Source: Stagonosporopsis chrysanthemi (Eukaryota; Ascomycota; Dothideomycetes; Pleosporales; Didymellaceae). Taken from it: a stretch of 64,000 bases of DNA. The stretch's first letter is position 1. Every line of letters begins with the position of its first letter. Below are positions 32,821 to 42,127 of this stretch, piece after piece. Below the pieces are notes generated by a model, which worked only from the letters and a program-made list of their open reading frames with translations, did no database searches and was not told where the DNA came from. A program made the translations under genes and the position numbers. The stretch lies in assembly GCA_022560025.1 (NCBI GenBank), contig JAFISE010000001.1, forward strand, positions 558,001-622,000, written 5' to 3'.

Positions 32821-34171
32821 ATGTCACAGATCAACATAATTGTCGTTGGGTAAGCATGATCACTTTGAGTTCCATATCGCCGAATCGGGAAGCCTGAAGC
32901 TCCTGCTGACTGGCATTACAGTGCCGGTGTGATTGGACTGTCAACAGCACTGGTTTTATCAAAGCACAAGAACATTAATGTTACGGTCGTAGGCAAGCAC
33001 ATGCCCGGTGACTATGATCCCGAGTACGCATCTCCGTGGGCGGGAGCAAACTTCATGCCAGTCGGCAAGGAGGGCAGCAAGCTGCGAGCGTACGAACGAG
33101 CAACTTGGCCTGAGCTCGATCGCATTTGTCGAGAACTTCCAGAAGCTGGTATCCACTACCAGGATTGTAAAGTGTACGGACGAAAAAAAGACGAGGGTAC
33201 CGCGGTCGGGATCTGGTTCCAGGAATTAATGAAGGAGGACCCATGGTTCAAGGACCTAATGCCAGAGGTAGGGACCCTGCAGTTCCCCTTTTACGACAGC
33301 AACACTATACAACGGACCAAAAGGATCCTACAAGATTCTTGTCCAAGTACATATCGCGTCATCACGTGCTACGCCTCATGTGATGGTCTCGGCATCGACC
33401 TTTGACGGCAAGTTATCGTTAAGCATCAGACCGATACTGACCAACACCAAGCTCCGCATTCTAAACAAATCTGAACTCCCGCCGTCCTGCGATACCGGTA
33501 CCAGCTTCAAATCTGTCTGCATCAACACCGCCATCTACCTGCCCTGGCTGCTAGGCCAATGCCTCAAACACGGGGTAACCGTCAAGCGTGGCATCCTTAA
33601 CCATATTTCCGAAGCGCCCTCATTCCACAGCACTGGAGGCGCCTCTATCATCATTAACTGCACTGGCTTGCTAGCTTCGAAACTCGGCGGCGTGATGGAC
33701 ACCACCGTGTATCCCGGCCGGGGCCAGATTGCTGTTGTTAGAAACGAACCAGACGCTATGTTTACGACCTCCGGTACAGATGATGGGCCAGAAGAGGCCA
33801 TGTATATCATGCAGCGCGCAGCAGGCGGAGGAACTATCATCGGCGGTTGTTTGCAACACAACAACTGGGACAGCCAGGTTGACCCTAATCTTGCGAACCG
33901 TATACTGCAGCGAGCCATCGATATCTGCCCCAGTCTTGCGCCAAAGACAGGCAAGGTGACGGAACTAAGCGTGATCAGACATGGGGTCGGCTTGAGACCC
34001 ATGCGGGGGGGTGGCATCAGGGTCGAGAAGGAGAAGATTGGGAAGGAGTGGGTTGTGCACAACTACGGCTACGCTGGATACGGGTACCAGGGCAGTTTTG
34101 GCGGTGCCTGGGCTGTAGAAGAATTGGTACTGGACATTTTAAAGACTGAGGTTGCGAGGGCAAAGCTGTAA
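32821..34171 (+). CDS. D-amino-acid oxidase, peroxisomal, three exons
   Basis: FAD-dependent oxidation of D-amino acids to imino acids with release of H2O2. Exons 32821-32849, 32922-33267 and 33452-34171 (introns 72 and 184 nt) give 364 residues, the normal size. The first splice completes the dinucleotide-binding motif IIVVGAGVIGLSTALVLSKH. Further family blocks are YASPWAGANFMPVG, ELPPSCDTGTSFKSVCINTA, YLPWLLGQCLKHG, the strand IINCTGLLASKLGG, PGRGQIAVVRNEP and the signature region VVHNYGYAGYGYQGSFGGAW. The signature differs from the common HNYGHGG/HSG form by Tyr-Ala at the H-[GS] positions. The last three residues AKL are a type 1 peroxisomal targeting signal. The second intron uses the donor GTAGGG and removes an in-frame stop; joining at LMPE/LRIL matches the family spacing exactly. 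It is convergent with the small ACP-like gene, with 48 bp between stop codons. Confidence 0.93.
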
Positions 34172-34219
34172 AGCTTAAAGCTTAAAACTTAACACAATCA
34201 ATTAGCACAATTACTGCAC

Positions 34220-34585
34220 TCATTTGTCGCCAATAGAGCCGACTTTGCTCCCTTTCACAGCCGACAGAACTCTAGCTTCCAACTCCCTGACGGTGCCACT
34301 CTGCGCCAGACTCTCTTGCGTATTGCTATCGAAGCGAGGCTCGACATTAAAGGCGTTCTTGCAGTAACTGCGGTGTCTGTTAGGGCATTGTGGTTTCGCC
34401 AGCCAAAGACTTTACGTTGTAAAGTTGCCAAAATCCGCCTTGACGAAGCCAATGTCAGCTAGTCGCGTCTCTCCACTCAGTTTTGCATCCTCTGGCATCT
34501 TCTCCATGGCCTTCAGGATGGTCTCAACCGTCTGTTCTGGGTGCGGTTGTACGACATCGCCTGGGTCTGGTGAGCCGGCAGCCAT
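34220..34585 (-). CDS. Small acyl-carrier-like protein lacking the usual Ser, two exons
   Basis: Exons on the minus strand are 34585-34416 and 34367-34220, joined by a 48-nt intron with a CCCTAACAG branch site, giving 105 residues. The pieces read HPEQTVETILKAMEKMPEDA, LSGETRLADIGFVKADFGNF, then YCKNAFNVEPRFDSNTQESL and SGTVRELEARVLSAVKGSK. Order, spacing and hydrophobic pattern match acyl/peptidyl carrier proteins: helix I, the acidic loop before L-G-x-D-S-L, helix II, then T-V-x-x-L at the start of the last helix. At the place where carriers have D-S-L this protein has V-K-A-D, so the phosphopantetheine serine appears absent. The frame extends upstream of the chosen ATG (to SYLGYSLATQAHLARM) behind a plausible acceptor at 34629, so an extra 5' exon is possible. 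Existence as a gene is likely; the ACP-like call is tentative. Confidence 0.5.
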
Positions 34586-35095
34586 TCTGGCGAGATGAGC
34601 TTGGGTTGCGAGGCTATATCCCAAGTAGCTGTTCACTCAGATAAGATGGTGTCGCTCAAAATGTATCTTGAACAAAGTATTGGGCTGGCGTTGAACCGGA
34701 AAACGACAGGGTGTCGGCACGAATAACATTATGCAGAGTTATCACGAAGATTGACGTAGTGGTGCCTTATTTTATATATCCGGGCGAGATATGTAGACAA
34801 ACAGGACTCCCGTTGCGGGGTAAGCTGTCTATGCCGCGTCCGCCCTCCCTAAGTTCCGTCCTGTCAGCACCAATGGGCGGGATGACATCTACACTAAATG
34901 CCTCATGGCAACAACCGGTCTGAGCAACACACAGCCACATCATCAGCCAGACTCGATTGAGGTGCGTTACACGAAACGAGTCATCGGCTGGCACGGCAGC
35001 CCGGAAGCAAGTCATCAAGACCAGATTGGAAGCACACGCACAGGTTGGAACCAACTGAGACTCCGATTATGTACTGTATTTGAGCCGCACCTGGC
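34586..35095. other. Intergenic, no supported gene
   Basis: 510 bp between two minus-strand genes: promoter (and perhaps a first exon) of the ACP-like gene at the left, 3' UTR of tubulin cofactor D at the right. Small overlapping frames only. A TTTATATATCC element lies at about 34770-34780, with the right orientation uncertain. Confidence 0.4.
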
Positions 35096-38000
35096 CTATG
35101 CAGAGCTACTTTGACGCTGCTTGATGCTATCAACTACCGGCTTCAGGCTTTTTGGAGGTAAACTCCAGTCTTGCAGCTTCAGGCCGTCCTCCTGAGTCAA
35201 CATCCACAGTGTTTCTGCCGCGGTGATCCGAATCTATGGTCATCGTCAGTCTGACACTTTCAATTGGAGCTGGGGACATACTTTGGGAAAGGGATGTAGT
35301 AGCATGCTTGTCACTTTGGCAAGGGTTTCGGCGCGGGCTGCTGAAATTGTTCCGAGTCCACGGTATATGTCTAGGGCAAGATGCAGCTTTTGTATGTGTG
35401 TGGATTTGAAGTGAGCTTTCTGGACGTAGGATAGGAGCGTTCGAAAACTATACACGTCAGATCTCCAGAAGTCACAAGATGTGGTGGAAGACTCACTTGA
35501 AACTCGTCGTGAGAAGACGGTGCATGATTTGCATGTCAAAGAGAAACGCCCAACATTCGAGCAGAGGTAGCAACACCCTGTCATTCTCGAGTTCTTTCTT
35601 GAGCAACTCGAGCAAACAAATTGCAAAATCTACCAGCGTGAAACCTTTGCTGCTTGGGTTGCTGCTCAGAGGCAGCTTTGACGTGAAGTTGAGAACTGCT
35701 TCTCTACAATTTTGCACGACCGATTCAGAAGCCATACCGGCGGAACTGACTAGTCCCTGACAGATGGCTTCTCTGATGATAGACGAATCGGCCCATTGCA
35801 TAGCATGTAAGGCTTCTGTAAAATATGCTTGCGACGAGACATCATCGATTGCAAAGGCGACAAGCTCAGGATGACTTGCAACCAAGCCTTCAGCAATGAT
35901 AGCCGCGGCCCTCGCCCGGACCTTGTCCAATTTCTCCAACGACAGCCGCAACATGTCGGCATAGATTTGAAGGTCAGCCTCATTTACCTGGCTGCGGAAG
36001 AGGTTAGCTTGCCCTGCTGTTCGTACGGCGTTAAGAGCCTCTAGCCTCACAAGCGAGCCAACATCGCCACGCTCGGTGACAGTGTAGTCACTCAAAGCGA
36101 TATGCAGGGCACTCGCTATCCTGTCTTTAACATCGACCGCACTAGGTGATCGATCGTCTTTCGTCAATTCCTTGCATGTCCCAATCAGCGTAGTCAAAGC
36201 CCTTAAGGCTACTGTCCGCGCCTCGATGGCTACTGCGGATGTACACCTGAACGTGACTGTTCGAAGGATTCGGTGTTGTAATTCCGTGGTAGCACCGCTC
36301 AGAGATGGTCTTGACACACCGTACGCTGAGCCAATTGCAATGGCATAGCCTGAGCATCGAACGCCATTGTATGATGCTTCATTTTCCAATTTCGTAAGCC
36401 AATCCACAATCAAAGACTCTGAGAGGCCTGCAGTAACATCCTGTAGTACCGTCAAGACCTGGCCAGCGACATCGGCAATTGCATTAAGGACAGTCTCTTC
36501 ATGCCGCGCAAGGCATAGGTTCAGGATCCGAGAAATGTCAGCCGCAGGTATTTCTGAAGCCCATTCGTCTCTTGGTAAGGTCCTCATAGCCCGAGCTAGA
36601 GCCGCAATTAAATTACAGTAAGATGATGCTGTATACTCTGGTCGCATGGCGGGTGAGGTGAATGCCTTGTCCTCGAGCTTGAGTTCGTGCTGAAAGAGTT
36701 GCCAGAGATGGACAAAGGCTGAAGCTCTGTTTAGGCCTTGGGTACTGTACTCCACGTGGTTGGGAACTTCTGCAAGCGCTGCGAGAGCAGCCACAAGTCC
36801 TTGCCGCTCCTCGACTTCTCTAGGTCGCAGTGTCTTGAGCTGGTTACAGATTTGATCACTCATTAGTCGCACTGTATCAGGCTGTTGGTTTCTCGACAAC
36901 AGACCTATCGATTTGGCAGCGAACAGACGCGATTCAGAGTCCAAGGATCCGGTACCTCTCCAGCCTAGTGAGTTTTCAAACAGAGCTTGCCAGTACAGTG
37001 AGTGTAAATTGCCCGCCTTTACCGCCACGTCGCACATTGCTCGCTGGCGAAGACCGACCGCATGAAAGTCCACGGCCTGTACAAGTGGGATCCCTTCGTA
37101 GATCATGTTGGGATGACGACCGATAAGCTCCTGCAGCGCTGCAGAAGAGCCTCGGCGAATGTTGCCGGCAGGATCGAGACATGCAGCAACGACAAGTTCG
37201 ATTGCCAGTGTTTGAGGCACTGACATGTTTACGCGGTGTTCAGAGGCTCGAATTGATGAAGTTTGCACAGCAAGGAGCTCGTCCGTGGAGTAGCGACGAG
37301 ACAAAGCCCAAATGCCGAAACAAGCAGCATCGCGAACATTTGTTCCAATAGATCCACCTGTTGGCGAGCGCTGTTCGAAACCGAGAGACAGTAACAGAGC
37401 ATTAAGGACATCAGGTAATTGATGCGTCGGTATTGCCTTCCGGTAGAGCAAGTGCGACAAGGTTAAGGTTAGGCCATGCCAGCGGAGCGGATTGACTCCG
37501 CTCAAGTTACGTTTGATGCCTTGCCAGTACACACTCTCGTTGAGCGACCCGAGAACGGCCTCGGTAACCTCTTCTGCCATCTCTGTATCGAGCTTCAGAG
37601 TGACAATACTGAGAGCCTTGCTCGCGGCGTATCGTACTGGCGTGTCACCATCGCCTACGGCCTCCAGCAATGCCTCAATAACCTCCTCGAGTGCGGTCGT
37701 GGGGTCAAGCCCTGTCGGCTTAGAATTTGCTTGGAGGCAATGTAAGACAATGTTCCGCATGGTCTTGACGACTAGCTTGCGCGCTACTGCAGACGATCTC
37801 AAAAATTTGAGGTTTTCCTGATTCAGAATTCTCTGGCAAACACTGAATGCTGGGGCCAGAAATGGTCCAATCTCGTCATTGTTTGCAGACGCGACAAGGC
37901 CCGACATGAACGACAGGACACCAATACACTTATGTATGTCAGACGCGTCGCCATTAGCCTCTGAAAAGAACGACAAGGACCACTTAACGAGGAGATGCAG

Positions 38001-38791
38001 CAGGCCAAGATCTTGCATGTCCGGTCGAACACAAAGCGTGACGAGGAGTTTTGCAGCAGCAGTCCTCTCTTTTGAAGCGGACTCTAAGCATTGAAAGCAT
38101 ATGTTGAGGACGCGAAGGGTGATGCCGGGAACTTCTGCCGGCAACTCCAATCCCAGTGCTGCCGATGTCTCTTCTGAGGACTGCAACATCGATATCGAAG
38201 CCAGTGGAAAAGGAGCGAGCAGCAAGTGCGAGAGCCACAGCAGAAGCACGTAGCGCTCCGTCCAAGGGACAATGGACTGTGGAAGAGTCTCAGCCTCTTC
38301 TTTTTGGAAGTTCCTTCCCACCTCGAACTCTTTTAAAATTGGTTCAAGATAGCGTGGCTCGTTGTTGAGGAAGCCTTGGATGACCTTTTGGCCTCTGACT
38401 TTAGTGAAAAGATTGATGACATAGCAGATCGCATGTGAAAGTGGAACATAGCCTTTCTTGGCCTTGTCTCTTGTCGTTGCTTGCAACAACTCAAGATAGG
38501 CAGCAACCAGAGGAGGAAGAAGGTTCTTCAAGTGCGTGTCAAGAAGCTGGGGGTCTTCCTGGAAGGGCTCAATCTGTCAAAGTGATCAGTTTTGTTTCTT
38601 TTGATCGCAAAGCTAGAACACACAAGAGCACATGCTTGGTTCAAGTCCGCCTCTCTCACATATTGACGAACGGGGGCTATAGATAAGCCTTTTTGGCGCC
38701 CTCTAGCAAGCCTTGGGAGCAGCTTCTCAAGATCCAACAGCAGTGCAGACGATGCACGCTGCAATTTGACATCGTCATCTTCGCCGCTCAT
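35096..38791 (-). CDS. Tubulin-specific chaperone D (cofactor D, Cin1/Alp1 family), four exons
   Basis: Folding cofactor that captures beta-tubulin and assembles the alpha/beta dimer. Exons on the minus strand are 38791-38624, 38573-35497, 35447-35282 and 35233-35096 (introns 50, 49 and 48 nt), giving 1182 residues, as expected. The protein is a helical-repeat solenoid. Recognisable segments include EPFQEDPQLLDTHLKNLLPP, VPLSHAICYVINLFTKVRGQ with KVIQGFLNNEPRYLEPIL, WTERYVLLLWLSHLLLAPFP, VRYAASKALSIVTLKL and, in the C-terminal domain, RTLLSYVQKAHFKSTHIQKL with LHLALDIYRGLGT and SMLLHPFPKIRITAAETLWM. The third exon's acceptor (TATAG at 35448-35452) was chosen because the later AG breaks phase. 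The start codon is 201 bp from that of Pol32 on the opposite strand. Confidence 0.93.
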
Positions 38792-38992
38792 AGTTGGTAA
38801 GTGCTACCGACACACATTGCAGTCGCTGCCTGGGTGTGATGAGGGAAGTCTTGGCGACACGACTCAGCACCTGCCACTTTGACGCGTTCTGCTGCGTGCT
38901 CATGACTCTCCATCGCTCGTCGTTCGCGACGCGTCTAACGTGCGGCTGCTTGCAAACCACCAAAACTTCTAGATTGCACAGCAGCACGCACA
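38792..38992. promoter_or_regulatory. Bidirectional promoter, tubulin cofactor D (-) / Pol32 (+)
   Basis: 201 bp separate the start codons of two divergent genes, so both core promoters lie within this stretch. It contains GACGCGT (38881-38887) and a second GACGCG (38929-38934). ACGCGT is the MluI cell-cycle box of fungi, which drives G1/S genes such as replication factors. That would suit Pol32, but the match could be chance. Confidence 0.55.
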
Positions 38993-40744
38993 ATGGAAGG
39001 CACAAAGTACAAGGACTATCTCGCCGCAAAGATTCTCACCGAGAACCAGCCTGTAAGCTCGGCGCATATAATATAGCGGTTCTTCATAACTGATGCACTG
39101 CAGGTCACTTATAGATTGCTCTCGAGGGCACTGCAAGTGAATGTCAGTGTTGCTAAGTGGTAGGCGATATGATTTCCCGATCGATAACCGGCTCTCATGC
39201 ACGATAGGATGCTGTTCGAGTTTCACGAGAAGCAAAACGCAAAGAAAGCAAACTCCATACACGCAACGTACCTCATCTCCGGCACGAAGCGATCTGCTGA
39301 AGACACAAATGGCGCCAATGGTCGAAGCGGCGAAGACATCGGCATGCGAAGCTCCCCATTTATGAGTTCTATGCCGGAACACGAGGCACAAGAAGAGGAC
39401 GAGCCTATCAAGAAGTCTGCCATCTTGTTGGTTCGAGAAGAGGAGCTTGCCAGTAGGTGTTGTGCACCTATATAGAACAGCTGGGCTGACAGAAAGGTGT
39501 AGAGACCCGTGCTGAGTTCTCTGAGGAGACTTCCATCCATATCTACAGTCTAGAGCCTGGTCCACTTGAGGTATAAGAAGAGTGTCATCATAGCCACCGA
39601 ATAACGGCTAAAACCAACAGAATCTAAACATACTCGCATCGTGCAACCGTGAGTTGCTTTCAAAGCATGCGAACAAGGATCCGCTGGAACAATGGCGAAT
39701 ATATGGTTCTATACACAACCCATACATAAAGGTAACGAGGACTCTCTCTCTTTGCGAGTCTGAAGGCTGATGTCTCCTAGCGACGGACAGCTAAATACGC
39801 ACCGCCTCCCGTCGCTGCCGCCCCCAATAAAGCAGCTGATAAGCCTGCCGTAAAACCTACCGCGAAGCCACCCGTGGCTACCCAGTTGAGGAAGGAAGCT
39901 TCAACAACCTCACGGAGAGGCAGTGTTTCTGAGGATAGCATATCCGGACGATCGACCCCCCAGTCTGGGGCAGCTCCCAGCACTCTTAAGAGGTCTGACT
40001 CTACTAAGTCTGTGGCTACAAAGAACAAGACCGCTGGAGACATCTTCAAGTCGTTCGCGAAAGCAAAGACAAAGCCCAAGGATGCTGCAAAGTCAAATGA
40101 GTCCACACCTGCACCCCTTGAGGATGGTGAGTGAACTTGGATTTCTCGTAATAAACTCTATCTAATCTCAACAGAACCTATGCAAGGGATGTCAGAGGAC
40201 GAAGGAGACGATGATACGCCAGAGGTGCAAGTCGATACTGCTAAGATCGAGGCTGCAAAGAAAGCTCGTGACGAGCGTACTGAGAAGCTGAGACAGATGA
40301 TGGAGGACGACGGTAGGTTTGCGACAGCCTGTTGCTAGAAGCCTAGCTAACAAGACACAGACGAGGACATGCTCGACGCCCCTGCTACTGAAGAGAAACC
40401 CTCCCAAGCAGAACTTTCTGAGAAGCCAGAGACGCCCAAACAAGATGAGCCGGAGCCCACCGTCACTGTCGAGAATGGTCGAAGAAGGGGCAAGAGACGC
40501 GTCATGAAGAAGAAGACCGTCAAGGATGAAGAAGGTTATCTTGGTAAGTTCATTCGACAGCTATTGGCCAACAAGGGTCTAACCCCAGATAGTGACCAAG
40601 GAGGAGGCAGTGTGGGAATCATTCTCAGAAGACGAGCCGGAGCCGAAGCGAGCGAAACCTGTGCCTAAGCCGGCAGCAGCGGCGAAGGGCAAACCTGCTA
40701 AAAAGGGGCAAGGAAGTATCGCCAGCTTTTTCAAGAAGGCATGA
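38993..40744 (+). CDS. DNA polymerase delta subunit Pol32/Cdc27, nine exons
   Basis: Non-catalytic third subunit of DNA polymerase delta, linking it to PCNA. Exons are 38993-39052, 39104-39159, 39208-39452, 39497-39570, 39621-39731, 39781-40126, 40175-40312, 40361-40543 and 40593-40744, with eight introns of 44-51 nt, giving 454 residues. The N-terminal domain reads YKDYLAAKILTENQPVTYRL, SVAKWMLFEFHEKQNAKKAN, IHATYLISGTKR and, further on, EEFS-like ETRAEFSEETSIHIYSLEPG, followed by the winged-helix end ILASCNRELLSKHANKDPLE. The middle is Lys/Ser/Pro-rich, then acidic. The C-terminus QGSIASFFKKA fits the PCNA-interacting PIP box (Q-x-x-hydrophobic-x-x-F-F). The fourth exon uses the acceptor AAAG at 39493-39496, since the nearer CAG breaks the frame. 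Confidence 0.94.
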
Positions 40745-41227
40745 GAAGCTCACAGTTACGGACTCCCTTACTCTTGCAATACTCCAGATACCCTGTTGTG
40801 AAATACAAATACTTGTTCCTTCATGTAGGTTGTATGACAGCCATGAAGCACTCAGTCTCGCTTGGTCCGCGACATACACAACGCCTGATACATGCAGTAC
40901 CAATCTCCAGACGCCCTTCTAGAAGTCACAGCTAGAAAGGGCGGTAGGTAGCGATCAACAGCCCGCACAACACATGCCGAAGGACGTCACATGATGAGCA
41001 CGGGGGCGCCGAACGGTCTAACAAGTCAAGATCTGTGTACGACATTGCTTGTAGCACGCTCTGTGGCACCACATCGGGGGTAACGGGCGCCAACGTTGCA
41101 CAAGTCGGCGACTTGTAAGAGTTCGCTTCGGGAAAGGTGCATGAATTGAGTGGAGAGTGCATCACGGGACGGAAATCGTATTCCAAATATTCTTAATTAG
41201 GGAGGCTTCAAGATTGAACGCTATTTT
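40745..41227. other. Intergenic between convergent genes
   Basis: 483 bp holding the two 3' UTRs of Pol32 (+) and the PNPOx-like gene (-). Frames of 64-92 codons overlap on both strands without motifs. Nothing else seen. Confidence 0.5.
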
Positions 41228-42127
41228 CTACGGCCACAGCTCCTCCGTTCTCCAGCCAGCATTGTGGCGTGCTGTGTCCGCGTCCCATGTGTATCTAAAT
41301 CTCCGTCCCTTCTCGGGGTCGCTGAGGTCGGTCTGCTCGACGACATCTGGAACTATGACAACGAGGCGGAAGTTCTTCCTTGCGACTTCGTCGTGGAGAT
41401 CGTCGGCTTTCGAGCCCAGCTGCAAGCGCTCCTTGTCAAAGGGTGCGGTTACAGGCTGACCAGGTGGTGGGTTCTTGAATGAGCCTGGTGAAACATCAGC
41501 TATGGAAAGCTTTGTTGATTTGTAGTAAGACATACCCTTGATGGCGGGAGACTGGTTGCCAAAGAATCCTGTAAGCTCTCGTTGCCAGCTCCACTCATTC
41601 TCCCCGCCCTCCTTGAGCGCCCTCATCCTCTTTCCGACCTCACTCTTGACCGTCCTGACACCACTACTCTCATCTGCGCCCTCAATGTCGTCGGCAATCA
41701 CGTATGCCTTGCCTGCGACACGCCATTGTGTCTGGGTCTCGCCCTCGACCCACCAGACAGCTTCAACGGGGCCTCCCCCTCCGCTGCCCTGGACCTGGTC
41801 GTCGCTCTCTGCGTGCCCAGCGCAAGTCCTGAAGATCTGCCCAACCTTCTCCATACGCACGTCCGTTGTAAAAGTTGGGCAATCGCTGTGGTAAAGCTCA
41901 GGATTGCGCTCGGCGTCGTTGTGCTTGTTCTCTGGTAGCTCGGCCCAAAACCCTCTGAAGATGCAGTATCGCACGCGGGGTACGTATTCGACGGGCGAGC
42001 CCTCGGGAGCTTTATCGAGTGTGCCCAGAACGAACTGGGGAGGCTTCATCTCGCCGAGGTGCTTGCTGAAGAGCTGCTTCCATGGCGCTTGAGGGAGCGT
42101 CGAGGCGGCGGGGGCGGTAGTCGCCAT
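41228..42127 (-). CDS. Pyridoxamine-5'-phosphate-oxidase-like FMN-binding protein (Alr4036 type)
   Basis: Predicted flavin-binding split-barrel protein; substrate unknown. The N-terminal half has the family layout: APWKQLFSKHLGEMKPPQFV, RVRYCIFRGFWAELPEN, then TFTTDVRMEKVGQIF and WWVEGETQTQWRVAGKAYVI. The C-terminus (VARKNFRLVVIVPDVVEQTD, then GRRFRYTWDAD) is the strand that closes the barrel. The frame is open throughout (299 codons), but 41485-41535 looks like a 51-nt intron: donor GTATGT, GCTGATG branch-like site, acceptor CACCAG. Splicing 42127-41536 to 41484-41228 reads AIKGSFKNPPPGQPV and gives 282 residues. The unspliced frame inserts 17 residues (MSYYKSTKLSIADVSPG) that look unrelated to the family. 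I prefer the spliced form. Confidence 0.82.
   Translation of the reverse strand: MATTAPAASTLPQAPWKQLFSKHLGEMKPPQFVLGTLDKAPEGSPVEYVPRVRYCIFRGFWAELPENKHNDAERNPELYHSDCPTFTTDVRMEKVGQIFRTCAGHAESDDQVQGSGGGGPVEAVWWVEGETQTQWRVAGKAYVIADDIEGADESSGVRTVKSEVGKRMRALKEGGENEWSWQRELTGFFGNQSPAIKGMSYYKSTKLSIADVSPGSFKNPPPGQPVTAPFDKERLQLGSKADDLHDEVARKNFRLVVIVPDVVEQTDLSDPEKGRRFRYTWDADTARHNAGWRTEELWP

Noticed and set aside
33268..33451. Continuous reading of the oxidase exon 2 to its stop at 33405, giving a short truncated oxidase (pseudogene idea)
   Set aside because: A GT..AG intron with a TACTGACC branch site restores the full family sequence in phase, so the gene looks intact.
35401..35496. Acceptor CCAG (35430-35433) for tubulin cofactor D exon 3
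   Set aside because: It breaks the reading phase; the TATAG acceptor (35448-35452) gives a 49-nt intron and a continuous family match.
38636..38656. GGTTCAAGTCC, a tRNA B-box-like string
   Set aside because: It falls inside exon 1 of tubulin cofactor D and no A box or cloverleaf partner could be found around it.
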